A stretch of 47,500 bases of DNA from Chrysomallon squamiferum. Its lineage: Eukaryota; Mollusca; Gastropoda; Neomphalida; Peltospiridae. This document shows, in pieces, positions 13,324 through 25,432 of this stretch. Location of the stretch: NCBI GenBank assembly GCA_012295275.1, contig CM022673.1, forward strand, positions 6,307,811 through 6,355,310, read 5' to 3'. Under the pieces are notes generated by a model that was not told the DNA's origin, made no database searches, and was given only the letters and a program-made list of their open reading frames with translations. The translations under genes and the position numbers were made by a program. Position 1 is the first letter of the stretch, and each line of letters opens with the position of its first letter.

Positions 13324-14156
13324 TTAGATCTATTTGAGAAAGTTAAACCTTCGAGGTTAATCTTAGTTTTAGTTCAAATTATAATTGACACACTGGTTGG
13401 AACGGGGAAAAGCTGAATGATAATGGACATCCTGGTTTCATTATTTCTGTTACAGAAAAAGAAATGGAGGTCATTTTCAGTGACTGGTATTATCTCTTAA
13501 ATTCCTTTTCATCAGTGCTCTTTTCAGACCTGAAATATTCAATGATCTGGACTTCGATTTACCGCAAATTGCACTTCATTAGAATCGAAAAGCGAAAGTG
13601 TAAACATCTGCAATTACAGAACAATCAAACCGCCGTATATTCTCTTCACACTGTCCTACAATGTTAGCGCGGCTGCGCAACCGGAAACGCGTGGCCTATT
13701 ACAAGAGATAACATACGTCTGCGTACGAATAGGCGGCTCAATTACGAAATGGCGGCTCAATTTTAGATCGAATGGCAAAGAAATGAGGGATTCAGTCGTA
13801 AATGCTCTTTTATAATTGTGGAAAATAACGCCCGCTCCAACAGTTATTAATTTAACTGAATGCTGCTAACATTGAGACACAGAACTACAATTGTCATACG
13901 AAACAAGACTGTTTAGTAAATTGTTTCTTCTTTTTTCCTTTTTCCTTTGACCTTCAAATTATTGTTGAAAGAAAATTGTAGTAAGTTCTGAATATAACTG
14001 TCTCTTTTTTTTTTTTAATCGATTTTAATTTTCATCATATACGAATGTTATTTATTAATATGTTGTCATTTTGTTTTTCTCTATAATCTCAGAGAAATGT
14101 ATTATAAATGACTGTTTCTGTATTAAGAAAGTATTCTGCAAGATGACAGAATATAA

Positions 14157-14252
<96 letters not shown>

Positions 14253-15856
14253 TCGACCGATGATTTTTGGGAAAAAAAATAAGGCACGTGTGAACTAGAA
14301 AATGAAAGGCTACGTTGGTCTTTGTGTCGAAGATACGAATGTTTAATTATTATCAAACTAATGAATAAAAATATCATTTTGTCAAGACAGTTCTTTTTCC
14401 GTGCATTGTGACGTCATAAGACATCACCAGTAACCGAGTTCTGTGATAAATTACCTCAGACTGAACTACGGCCACCCCGTTCTAACTGCCATCTGCTGAC
14501 ACTTAAACGAAGTACAGTAATAACTTGATGAAGGGAAAACTTGAAGCGTAGTGTACGTCATTATAAAAAGGAAAGTTAAGAAACAAAAACAAAACAAACA
14601 AAACATTTGTTTTTAACAATAAAAATCAGTGGAAAGAAAGAAAAAAAGTGGATCTAATTAGAATATTGTTCTGAAAGGTAATTTATGCAAATCTGCGAAG
14701 GATAAGCGGAATTCTAAAATTTAATGTAGACTTTTAAAAAAAATATTTCTTTAATTTGAAGACAGCTTTTTAAACTTCAGCAATGTCAATCTATTACTGA
14801 ATTTTAAATAACATAAAACACTAAATTATTAAATTTCAAATAGTTTCCCTGTAAATACACTTTTAAAAATCAGAACAGCAATACATACAATAAAAAGACA
14901 TTTAATGCTATTTGTATTCTTTCTTTTTTCTTTCTTTTTTTCTTTTTAATGGTTATGATTCAGCATGATATTAACATTGAATCAAAAACATAATAATAGT
15001 ATTCTCTGAAAGTTTTATTTATTCAACGATATATCTTTCAGATCTATGTCTATGTACGTATGCGTGTAAGTATGTACGTATGTATCTCTGTATGTATGTA
15101 TTATATATGTGTGTGTATGCATGTACGTATATAATGTAAGTATGCTTCTGTATATGTATATATGTGTTTATATGTATACTTATACAAATCCATCTTAGAC
15201 ATAATAATATAAACTAAAAAAAAACATACATGCATATATACACCCATACATTCGTAAATTTATACATACATACATCTTACTTTGTTACATCATAAATAAA
15301 GGAACTTGTCCGCATAGTCAGGTGTTTTTTTAAATATTACCAACGACATCAAAATATTTATTCGTAAATACAAACATACAGAGTACAGCATATACCACAG
15401 CCTTTAACAAAGCAGACAATGACGGACTTTGCCCCTCATATCAGAAACAAGAATCGATAAAATCGATAACTTCTCCCGTAGTTAGTAACACTGTTGTCTT
15501 TTCTTTAACTGAGCAAAACATTGCGAAAAACAAAAATGTTCTTAAATTTTATTGATTCAAAACCTGCCCAAGCCATTTTTTTTTTGTTGCGTCCTATTTA
15601 CTAAAGCTGCGTTCACACTGTACGACTCACTCGTGCTAAGCGAATGTGAGGTTGTAAAGCGTTCTCATAACGGCGCCAGTTTTAAGTGGAGTGTCCATCT
15701 AGTAATACGTTTTAGAGTAACAGTTTTATTATTAATTAAACGGAATTATAGTCTTTTGTTGTTGTTATAATCATCGTCATCGTCGTTACTGTCATCATCA
15801 TCATCATCGTTATCATTATTATTATCATCATCATCATTTTTATCATCATCATCATC

Positions 15857-15900
<44 letters not shown>

Positions 15901-17572
15901 GAAATTATATTATTTCATCGACTGGCAGCAAAATATATTTTATTTATTTACACCTTCATAGATCGGAAAACACGTCACAGTATTTCACAAATACGTCTCG
16001 GACACTGACTGGAAGAACGACTACCATTTTCTAACACGCTGTCGAATTATGATCTGTGAGATCGTTAATACTGAATATGAAATCTCACATCTTTCTAACA
16101 CCCGATTTCAAAGTCCAGGTTTGTCATCATTCATTAACCCGGCAGTCATTTTCAGTCCCTCGGCTTCGATAGTTCGGGATGGTGATTTGAATCGGGCGGT
16201 CATAAATTTGTATGGTCGGAGTTTCGCCAGCCGTAGCACCATATTGTTTACGTCCGCACAACTTATTTACGGTGGTTGATGCGACTATAGGTCTATAGAT
16301 ATTACCCTTTTCAATGGTAGTTTATCCTTCAATATACCTCCTAAGCGACCAGCAAGTATTCATATGGTGATAACGCAACAAAACGTAAATGTTACTATTG
16401 TTACAAAATTGTTAATAGAGGAAAAACTCTAAGACTAGCATTGTGTCATAACGAAGATCAAGTAACCTGAACTAGATTTACGTCTGTGTACGTTGTATTG
16501 GTATCAGTAATGTAGTGTATAACATGCATTATTTTGTTTTGTTTTTTTCTTTAATCTAAGTTGTTCCGACTCGTTTCTGATCGCATTATTTGCCGCATTA
16601 TTGAGTCCAGCCTTTACAGAAATTTCTGAAACGTCAAGTTCATGTTTAAAATTGTTGAAAAAATAAAAAGTATAGTGAGATCCCCGCTTAAAATGAATTC
16701 AATAGGACAGTTATTTATTTTTGACATCCGTGATAAGGACATAATTACGTTTTATCGCTTACTGTACAGTAATAGAAAAAAATATTGCATTAAACGAACT
16801 GTTAGCGTAATTTGTATGCTGGCTGTTTTAAATTTTAGATTTGTTTCTTTTCACGAAGTATGCAAGCTTTATAAACCGTATTTCTACTAAATACACAATT
16901 TCACCGAAAATATATATTTTTATATACACAAACAACTGCACATTGTCTGATCGGATAGTAAATTATAATTCGGCTGGATCCGTTTCTGAACTGAGCTGGT
17001 TGCTGATGTTGAACGGTTCGTTCGCTACCCAAGTGCGATCAGTAGATCATTTACGTTCCTTATTTAATTTTTTTTTTTTTTGACATTTATTTCTTTTATT
17101 TATTCCTAAATATGTTTCAGTAAATTAAATAAAAATGAAAAAGAAAAAATTAATATTAATTAGTTAATTAATTAATGAGAAAACACCAGTTATAGCAACA
17201 ACAACAAAATTTGAAATAATAACGAAAAAAAAAAAAAAAAAAAGAAGAAAAAAAGGATGAAGAAGAAGAACATCATCAACAGCAGCAACTAGATGATGAT
17301 GATGATGATGATGATGAAAATAACAAATGATCATTGAAAGTCCGGTTATGTGCTTTCCTGTGTATGAAAATATGCATATAAAAGATTTCTTTCTGCTTAC
17401 AGAAAAATGTCTCGGATTTCATTAATCAACACCTAATTATAGAAATAAGGAAAAACATTTTTACGGAGGCGTTATTGAACAAAACTAAATTTTTCATCTC
17501 GAAATACTGAAACATGTTGTAAAGGCCACTAATATTCAACACTTTATTTAGCTCTGAACAAAAATATTTTAA

Positions 17573-17603
<31 letters not shown>

Positions 17604-18134
17604 TAAATGCTAGTTGTCCAGATTTGGATTTCTAATGTTAAAGATGTTTTAATAATTTCTTAAAATCCATTATGTGTTTATTCAAAGTGGTAGCTTTGTT
17701 ATAAAATAATTTAACGAAATAATTTTGTCGTAAATGTCTACCACTGAATCTGTTAACACTTTAGTACGCGTGGCTGTTTAATTATTATTAGTATATCATC
17801 ATCACTAGTAGTAGTAATAGTAGCAGTAGTAGCAGTAGCAATAGTAGTAGTGGAGGTAGTAATAAAATAATTAAACGAGGCAGCGATTTAGCTATTTATT
17901 TATCTCATTATTTAAAAAATAGACTTCATACGATATTTATGATTCGTAAAAACTCGTTTTAATGTAAGGATAAAATAGAGTTATATATGATGAGACTTTT
18001 TTCCTGCATGATGTTCCTTCAGAATGCTTCGTTTGTTTTGGAAATTTAACATCTCTCTGGAAGTGTGTTCCATACCTACACAGATTCAATTCACCATATA
18101 TATCTTACACTTTTGGCATTCCTAATTCAAACAC

Positions 18135-18189
<55 letters not shown>

Positions 18190-18679
18190 TTCTTGTCGGA
18201 GGTAGTTTGCGCGCGCGTGGTTGTTTGTGGTCACTTTACAAAACTGAAGGTTCCATTTATTTATTTGGTTATTTGTTTGTTTGTTTATGTATTTTCATAT
18301 TTCAGATTCAAGATGTTTCTGTAAATGAAAAAAACAATCCAAAACAAAACAAAACAAGAACAGAATTAAAACAAAACGTATAAACTTTTAAAGTTTAATT
18401 AAAATAACATCAAATCAAAATTGAAAAATATCAAAATAAAATATAGTAGAAACAAAGAAAAATAAAGAAAAGAAAATTTAGACGAAAAAAGTCAAATCAA
18501 TCAAATTAATCTAACAATGTAATCAAAATTAAAGAAAATAAAAATTAAATTAAACTAAATTAATATTAAAATAGCAATAATACAAAACAAATAAATAAAT
18601 AAATAAATATATCAAAATTCTTACCTGACCGCACTAGGAGAATAAGTCCAAACCATAAAATATGACAAAAGTTCTTCAT
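11329..18679 (-). CDS. Myomodulin-type neuropeptide precursor (two coding exons)
   Basis: Secreted precursor processed in neurons into short amidated peptides; myomodulins modulate molluscan muscle. Coding exons are 18679-18625 and 11780-11329. The first ends in a split codon (g, then GTAAG) and the second starts after a CAG acceptor with gt, giving Gly19 and an open frame of 168 residues. Residues 1-19 form a hydrophobic signal peptide. After an acidic spacer ending VKR come GGWSMLRL-GR (39-48), GLQMLRL-GKR (49-58) and QPPLPRY-GK (59-67); each Gly is an amide donor and Gln59 can cyclise. RR sites at 91-92 and 117-118 release spacer peptides. AVALPRI-GR (142-150) and AVPAPRI-GR (156-164) follow near the C terminus. 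MLRL-amide is the family hallmark. Single copies of varied peptides look more like a second myomodulin gene (MMG2 type) than the classic multi-copy precursor; that assignment is inference. Confidence 0.93.
13198..13321. repeat. (GT)n(GA)n microsatellite
   Basis: Interrupted GT run to 13240 then a GA run of about 40 units, inside the neuropeptide gene intron. Confidence 0.95.
14161..14252. repeat. GA microsatellite
   Basis: GA run split by a single aaac interruption near 14221, within the intron. Confidence 0.95.
15772..15898. repeat. ATC/ATT microsatellite
   Basis: ATC-rich start grading into a pure ATT run at about 15858-15897, within the intron. Confidence 0.9.
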
Positions 18680-18744
18680 TCTTTTTCTTGTTATTAACTT
18701 TCTACAGTTTTGCACACACGGATCCTTTTGCCTAAATGTCCGAT
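18625..18744 (-). other. Signal-peptide exon of the neuropeptide gene, with 5' UTR part
   Basis: The coding part runs from ATG at 18679 to 18625 and encodes MKNFCHILWFGLILLVRS plus one base. The donor reads AG|GTAAG. Upstream on the minus strand a strong acceptor (pyrimidine tract then TTCAG, AG at 18746-18745) suggests the exon starts at 18744 with about 65 bases of 5' UTR, so a noncoding exon should lie further upstream. The frame stays open above this ATG, and an ATG at 18760 exists, but it sits before the acceptor and would bury the signal peptide. MKNF is therefore the preferred start. Confidence 0.85.
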
Positions 18745-18839
18745 CTGAAGAAAAAGTCAACTTTTAAATGTGTGGCAGCTCTTCTTTTTGCGTTGGAGAA
18801 GGTTAAATATCCTTTTATTCGCAAGTGGTTTCTCTTAAA

Positions 18840-19090
18840 ATTAATACGCTGGCGTTAATTCCTCCCTTCCGGCTGTGCACCGCTCTCTAGATGTTCAGTT
18901 TTCTTCCCACGCGTAGGTCCCGTATGTTTGGGGCGCGAGATTGATACGAGAGTAATTGTTTCTCTGCCAATTTTAGCAAAGGAGGGCGATTCTGATTGGC
19001 TAACTCTGCGGGACGGAGTCAGCAATGTCGTCACGGCACCAGCAGAGGATGACGGGTAATGCCGCTACGTCAGCGGCTTAATTGACGCTG
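18840..19090 (-). promoter_or_regulatory. Possible promoter region of the neuropeptide gene
   Basis: This 250-base block is richer in G+C and CpG than its surroundings and lies just upstream of the signal-peptide exon. On the minus strand it holds a CCAAT box (tagCCAATc; plus strand gattggcta near 18997). It also holds two CRE-like half sites on the plus strand: cgtcacg near 19029 and tacgtcag near 19066. No TATA box or first-exon donor could be fixed. The promoter role is inference from position and composition. Confidence 0.35.
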
Positions 19091-20101
19091 ATTCGCCACT
19101 TCGGGGAGTATCTGGCAAGAAGCGGAAATTTGATGTTTAAGCAGACGAACACGCTATGGCGATTCGTAATATTTATAAAACTCGTTTTAAAAACTGTCCC
19201 GGTTACCCAAGGGGGTGAGACAGGTAATTTTTATTGCCTGATGAAATGTTCTTTTATTGCCTTCTCCAACGTAAGAGAATAATAAGGTTGACGTAGATTA
19301 GCAATGAACACGTGGTAATCTTCGAGTGGGCTACCCGCCAGGCGAGTTAGACCTAAGCTTGTGACGAAATTGCATTTTAGAAATCGTAATTAAGATAACG
19401 GACGAAGATCGATACCCTAAACATGATGTCCATATCAAATTGGTTTGATTTCGTTTTTGAGTGCGTGAAAAACAGGCCAATCCTTCGCGAATACGAACAA
19501 TGAAATGGCGAGCAAGGCTCATACGGTGAAACGAAAAATGTCACATTCCGTGGCTAAGTCAATTGCTTTAATTGGACATCTTGTGGATTCGGGATTTAGG
19601 TATTTAGAATCGAACTTCCTTAATAATTACAGAACTGATCATTAATTTCAAGTCAAAGAGTGAAGGCTATGCTTCTAAACATAATAAAAGTTCAATTTTG
19701 ATTTTTTGTTGTTTTTTTTTTTTTTGACTTTTTGACATTTTGATTTTTTTCAGTTCAAATTATTTTGCATTCATTTATTTTTGTTTTCTCTTTTGTTTGC
19801 TTGTTTGATGACAACTTGGTTGTCGTAGTTGATTTAAATTTTATTCCTTTGAAAATTTAGTAATGTGAAGAAGTCAACGTTAATGCATTATTTTCTTATA
19901 CCTCAGAATAATAGTTTTTTGTGATTTTTTGAATAATAAAATATAATACTTAGAGTGCGAATACACTGTAATCCCTCATTTTAAGTTCTTCTCAGCTTAT
20001 TTATGGTATTGTATGATAAACAGATATCTGGACTTTGGTTTCCACCATCTTTTTTTTTGTGTGGATAAATTGGACTAAATGGCTGTGTATACGGTTCGAG
20101 A

Positions 20102-20102
<1 letters not shown>
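19091..20102. other. Intergenic, no recognised feature
   Basis: Single-copy sequence with scattered CpG to about 19600, then T-rich sequence. No domain in any frame. The segment could include an upstream noncoding exon of the minus-strand neuropeptide gene, but I cannot place one. Confidence 0.5.

Positions 20103-20198
<96 letters not shown>
20103..20198. repeat. (GT)n(GA)n microsatellite
   Basis: GT to about 20125 then GA to 20198, again purine-rich on the plus strand with GT on its 5' side. Confidence 0.95.
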
Positions 20199-20330
20199 AA
20201 AGGAAGTATATAAGATAGAAAGGTAAAACGAAACAGAAAACAAATTTGAATTTTTTGTATATAATCTCTGTAATTAGAAGTAACAGTACTGGTGGTAGTA
20301 GTGATAGTAGTAGTTGTTGTGGTAGTAAAA

Positions 20331-20504
20331 GTTATTTTAGTAATGGTAATAGAAATATTATGAGTGAAGTAGCTGTACAAATAGTTAGCAACAATCAAAA
20401 GTAGTAGCAATAACAATAAAAGTGTTAGTAATTGCACTAAAAGTAGTATAATAGTAGTTATTATAGTGGTAATATTAGAAGTATTAATACTTCATGCAAA
20501 TTTA
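20331..20504 (+). repeat. Direct duplication, left copy
   Basis: About 174 bases with ttttagtaatggta, attatgagtgaagtag, tgtacaaatagt, aataacaataaaagt and ggtaatattagaag. The same order recurs at 20731-20895, about 400 bases downstream. The family C repeat lies between, so a unit of about 400 bp seems to have been tandemly duplicated. Confidence 0.7.
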
Positions 20505-20548
20505 AAAATAGTAAGATTATGATAACTGTACATACACATATCAAAAAA

Positions 20549-20556
<8 letters not shown>

Positions 20557-20638
<82 letters not shown>

Positions 20639-20735
20639 TGATGCTCTAAGCACCGCAATAAAGAACAAAAACTAGAAGATATATGAAGGATTTATTTTTT
20701 AATTATAATTCAGAAAACAATTAGATGAATAGTAA
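20557..20735 (+). repeat. Dispersed repeat, family C, copy 1
   Basis: (TA)n then (GA)n (to 20634), then tgctctaagc, agatatatgaag, a T-rich stretch, tttaattat and gaaaac followed by ag/tggat. The same order is found at 23455-23660 with an extra (CA)n block. Identity in the flank is moderate, about 75-80 percent by eye. Confidence 0.65.
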
Positions 20736-20895
20736 TTTTAGTAATGGTAGTTAAAATATTATCAGTGAAGTAGTTGTACAAATAGTAAAAGCAATAACAA
20801 TAAAAGTATTAGCAGATGCACAAAAAAATGTAGGTGTAATCCTAGTTTAATAGTAGTAATAATAGCGGTAATATTAGAAGACTTTATGCAATATT
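20731..20895 (+). repeat. Direct duplication, right copy
   Basis: Right-hand partner of 20331-20504, diverged by substitutions and small indels (attatcagtgaagtag, tgtacaaatagtaaaagc, ggtaatattagaagacttt). Both copies are AGT-rich, which suggests an old trinucleotide-rich sequence that was then copied. Confidence 0.7.
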
Positions 20896-21792
20896 GGTAG
20901 AAAAACAACTAGCAATAGTAGTATTATAGAAATAATAATACTTTTTCATAGTAATGGTAGGGAATAATAAAGGGAATAAAAACAGTAGTAACTATAGTAG
21001 TAGTTGTAGAAGTAGTATTAATACTGGAAGTATTAGCAGACATGTTGTAGCAACAGCGGCTTGCAATGACACAAGTCAAAATAAGCATTTATTCTTTCCG
21101 TTCGGGATTTTCTTAGCACGGGAAAAGTTTCACTACTCTGCAGAATGCACCAGTTTCCCCCGAGACACTGCATGTTGAAAAGGTCAGAGGAAAAACCTGC
21201 TTTTAGCTGACAATGCACGATAATCGGGATGGTTTTGCCAACGTAGATTCATTCAGCGATAACGGCGAACATGTCTGCCTTAATTGCATGTGATTTTCGT
21301 CACCAAAGAAAAACAAAATGATTGCTAGTGTTCGGCGAAAGATGGGTGGGTACCCAGGATGAATGTTCGATACCGTCCAAATCGGTTATTGGTTTATGTG
21401 TCATTTCTGGCTTCCTGTGTGAATGTTTTATTGTTAATTGTCTTTGTTCCTCACTGAGTCCGTCTGTTATTAAATGCGTCTGTCTGTCTGTCTGACTTTC
21501 TCAATGTCATTCTGCCTTTTTTCAAATATAGACTTCACCTTTACTTTTAATAACAGTCCACGCATAAACTTTGGCACAAGTAATAAAAATAGTTAGTTAT
21601 TATTGCTGTTGTTGCTGTTCAAATTACTGCCGTAAAAAATATAATAATAATAATAGTAGTGGTAGTAATAACAAAAATAACAATAATGACGATGATGATG
21701 ATGATAATAAATAATAATAATACAAAAAAAATCATGAACTATTTTGAATGAACCTAAAATATTATTAAAAAATATTATCATCTATCATGCTG

Positions 21793-21857
<65 letters not shown>

Positions 21858-22272
21858 AATAGTCATATATAATAAATGTTATATAAATCATGTCAAGGAC
21901 ATCATTTATAATAGAAAAAAAAAATACCTATACACTTGTGTATATTTTATTATTAATTTCTGTTTATTTGTTGCTGTTTTTTTATTTGTTTGTTTGTTTG
22001 TTTTGTTTTGTTTATTTAATTATTAATTTATTTATTATTTTTTAATTTTTTTATTATAATTATTTTTTTAATTAAAATATACATATATTTGTCAAAATAA
22101 AAGAATTATGAATAACCAGATATCATCCATAAGGGTAACAAGTTAATAAATTAAACTTTTCACGAAATTAGAAGACTGAAATAACAACATTAAATCAACA
22201 ATTCTATCTTTATTAAATTTATTTTTTACATTTTTAAGAAAATGTTAAATAATTTTACACAACCATTATACA
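20896..22272. other. Intergenic with ATT tract
   Basis: AGT-rich to 21040, single-copy 21050-21540, AAT/GAT tract 21640-21720, pure ATT run 21787-21857, then TTTG/TTTA-rich sequence. No gene recognised. Confidence 0.6.
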
Positions 22273-22472
22273 CAGGGTGGTCCAAAAGTAGGTGGACAGT
22301 ATATGGGTTAGGGTTATATTATTACAATGGTGTTCATGGTATTTGTGCTATATTATTTAAAATTTTATAACTACAATTTACTGTCCAGTTACTTTTGGAG
22401 TAAATATAACTGTGTAAGTAATCTCAAAATAAATGTTTTTATTTACTGTCCACCTACTTTTGGACCACCCTG
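22273..22472. mobile_element. 200-bp mariner-type MITE
   Basis: Perfect 29-bp inverted termini at 22273-22301 and 22444-22472, starting CAGGGTGGTCCAAAAGTAGG. TA follows the right end and TACA precedes the left end, so the TA duplication may have mutated on one side. The termini share the CAGGGTG-YCCAAAAGTA core with the 583-bp element 1.2 kb away but differ further in. An internal third copy of the terminus (ttactgtccagttactttt at 22378-22396) points to a nested or rearranged origin. It has no coding capacity. Confidence 0.82.
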
Positions 22473-22564
22473 TACACAGTCACTGTAACTCCATTCAAAG
22501 AAAACCACCAGACGAACATGCTACGGCTATTTCACCTTCTGTTGTTTTAAATAGTATTCAAAAT

Positions 22565-22714
22565 AACACCAATAATAATAATAATGATGATGATGATAAT
22601 GATGATGATGATGATGATGATGATAATAATAATAATAATAATGATGATGATAATGATGATAATAATATCAATAATAATAATGATGATAATAATAAATAAA
22701 TAAATAAATAAATA
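22565..22714. repeat. AAT/GAT and AATA microsatellite
   Basis: Interleaved AAT and GAT triplets (poly-Asn/Asp in one frame) ending in AATA repeats, starting 92 bases after the MITE. Confidence 0.9.
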
Positions 22715-23429
22715 GGTAGAATTCATTTATTTCTATATTTTCATTTTTATATATATTTGTTTGTTTAAATATTTATTTATTGTTTGCTTGTTTGTTTATT
22801 TACTTATTTATTGTTTGTTTGTTTGTTTACTTATTTGCTAATTTATTTAACCATTTATTTAACAAGATTATTAAACGTTTTCACTAAACATACATAAATA
22901 AGCAAATGTTTAAAGCTATATAGAAAAGACAAAAGAAAAACATCTCTTCTTACCTAACTATAGCATATTGTGTGGGTTTGTTTAATTCAGAAAACACAAT
23001 TAAACCAGTTTCTAACTACAAAATTTAAGTACAAACTGCAAGACGTTGTCATGACGTAACGTTGATTTTGGACTGATTTCTCAAAAATTCATTGCTTCCT
23101 TCTTTCTTCATCTTTTCGTTACATCGTCTCCGTATTAAAATGGGCTTTTCGCTTCTTAACGCGTTGTTTATCGCAAGATTTCAGCTTGTGTATGTAACCG
23201 AGCACGTAACCAAATCAGAGAAAAAGAACTGACTGACTGCAGGTAGTTAACCCAGCTAACACTATCACTTGAACGGGGTCGCTGTTTGGCTTCTTTCCGT
23301 TGTGTTTTTTGAGATAAAGAAATTTGAATCATTTGTCTCTGAAAGTTAACCCCTAAAAGTTATGTAGACATATATTACTGACAAGTATATAATTTAAATA
23401 AAATAAAATTATACAAACATACATCAAAC
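22715..23429. other. Intergenic, no recognised feature
   Basis: TTTG/TTTA-rich to 22870, then mixed single-copy sequence. No coding signal recognised. Confidence 0.55.
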
Positions 23430-23453
23430 ACACACACACACACACAAAGATAG

Positions 23454-23660
<207 letters not shown>

Positions 23661-23680
23661 CATGTCGTTTGGTTCATATA

Positions 23681-24263
23681 CAGAGTGTCCCAAAAGTAAC
23701 CGAACCGCAAACTTAAATAAAATTAGATATTAAAAATAACTAATTTAATCTGTATATTTAGTATTTACAAATGTTCAAAATGTCTACCTTGAACTTCAAT
23801 ACAATCACTGTTTTTGGACGACCTTTTTTAGGAGCATTTGACACACTTCCAGTTACTTCAAATTTGGAAACAAGATTGAACATTGTCGATTTACTCGGTA
23901 CAGGTGTTCTAAAGTTTACTTCCCATCTTTCTTCAACATGCATGTAGCTAGTCATTGCATAGTAATTCTTAATAACGAAGATACGTTCGTTTAAATGTAA
24001 AGTTCTTCGCTGCATTTTTAAGAGTGAGGGAACATTTCAAGTCAAACCATGGAGAATCCAGTAGCATGTGCTAAAACAGAAGTCTCGATCACAAAGAACA
24101 CTACAATCAGGTAACAAAAATCATTCGAAAGACTACTACTGACAGATGTAAATGAACAGTACAAAAGATAACATAAAATGACATAAAAGATGGAATTAAA
24201 TTTGTTGTTTTTAATATCTAATTTTATTTAAGTTTGCGCTTCGGTTACTTTTGGGACACCCTG
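23681..24263 (-). mobile_element. Mariner-type deletion derivative with 56-bp terminal inverted repeats
   Basis: A 583-bp element bounded by TA dinucleotides (23679-23680 and 24264-24265), the target duplication used by Tc1/mariner elements. Left terminus 23681-23736 and right terminus 24208-24263 are inverted copies matching at 54 of 56 bases. Both start with the form CAGRGTGTCCCAAAAGTAAC. Inside is a minus-strand frame that looks like the start of a transposase, but no catalytic domain, so the element cannot move itself. Confidence 0.88.
23758..24015 (-). pseudogene. Transposase N-terminal remnant (DUF4817-like HTH)
   Basis: An 85-residue frame with the pattern LNERIFVIKNYY...SYMHVEERWEVNF...PVPSKSTMFNLVSKFEVTGSV and KKGRPKTV. 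This matches the form of the DUF4817 helix-turn-helix region that opens many arthropod and molluscan mariner-like transposases. After KTV it runs into unrelated residues and stops. The DDE/D catalytic domain is missing, so it is a remnant. Its position between the inverted termini supports the call. Confidence 0.7.
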
Positions 24264-25189
24264 TATAGATGTATATTGTTATTAAATATTAGCATGTGAT
24301 ATCTCTCTTTCTTTTTCTCTATCTTTCTTTCCTTTTCTCTCTCATCTTTATACTATGCATATAAATGCACACATACTGTTTCCTGTTTTATTCTTTCCGG
24401 TTTTTTTTTCTTTTCTACTACTACTACTACGACTACTACTGTAATTACTACAAGTACTATTACTATTTATATTATGACTACGAACACTATTATACTACTA
24501 CTACTAATGCTACTACTACTACTTCCCTTATCTTATTTATTTTAAAGGAATACAGATTATTAATCTTCCTGAATCATATTTTTTCCCTTCCTTGTTCTTT
24601 TCTTTCTTTATTGCACGTGCATGCGACTTGGGATTTACATTTTTGGACAGACACGTTGATAAGACCTACCGTGCCTCACATGATTATACTACTTTCACGA
24701 AAACAGATCGAAATTAGTCAGTTAGTGGTCCGGTAGTCATGGCGATTTGATACCAATATGGTTTGATGTTTAACACTCCCAACCAACAGAGGGTTGATAA
24801 TGGGCGTCACGTTACACATGAAGGCAGAGCGATTATAATCTTTCAGGTCGGACATTTATAGTGAACATGGAACGTTATTGTAGTCTGAAGAAGAAGAAAG
24901 AAAAAAATGGACAAGTCAGCCCACGCTGAAATCCAGACTATTTTTTTTTGGATAATAGTTTCAAGACTAAAACGTATTCGCCAGGGAAGAAAACTGCGAC
25001 TTGTCACATAAGATAAGTTATTAATGGAGTAAACGAAAAACAGATACACAAGCAGTGAGAAAGAGATCGCAGAGAATGAGAAACAGAAAGAGACCGTGCA
25101 TACGAAAAGGAAAAAGACAAAACAGAGAGAGAGAGAGAGAGAAGGACATTTGTCTAACATCAACACAGTAGATTCATGTTATCATTAAA
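24264..25189. other. Intergenic, ACT tract and single-copy DNA
   Basis: CTTT-rich then ACT repeats (24416-24525). The rest has no recognisable coding domain; a short GA run lies at 25126-25142. Confidence 0.55.

Positions 25190-25432
<243 letters not shown>

Larger units (their letters stand above)
11781..18624 (-). other. Intron of the neuropeptide gene (6.84 kb)
   Basis: This interval separates the two coding exons. It contains a (GT)n(GA)n tract (13198-13321), a split GA tract (14161-14252), ATC/ATT tracts (15772-15898), AGT tracts (17800-17862), an ATT tract (18137-18191) and many ATA/TGTA-rich stretches. Apart from these I see no coding exon. CG-containing single-copy islands at 13640-13800, 15600-15720 and 15950-16290 match no recognisable domain in any frame. 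Confidence 0.75.

Noticed and set aside
15552-17083. Several 70-80 residue plus-strand frames in the neuropeptide intron
   Set aside because: They have no recognisable domain, no splice support and composition like chance frames in mixed single-copy DNA.
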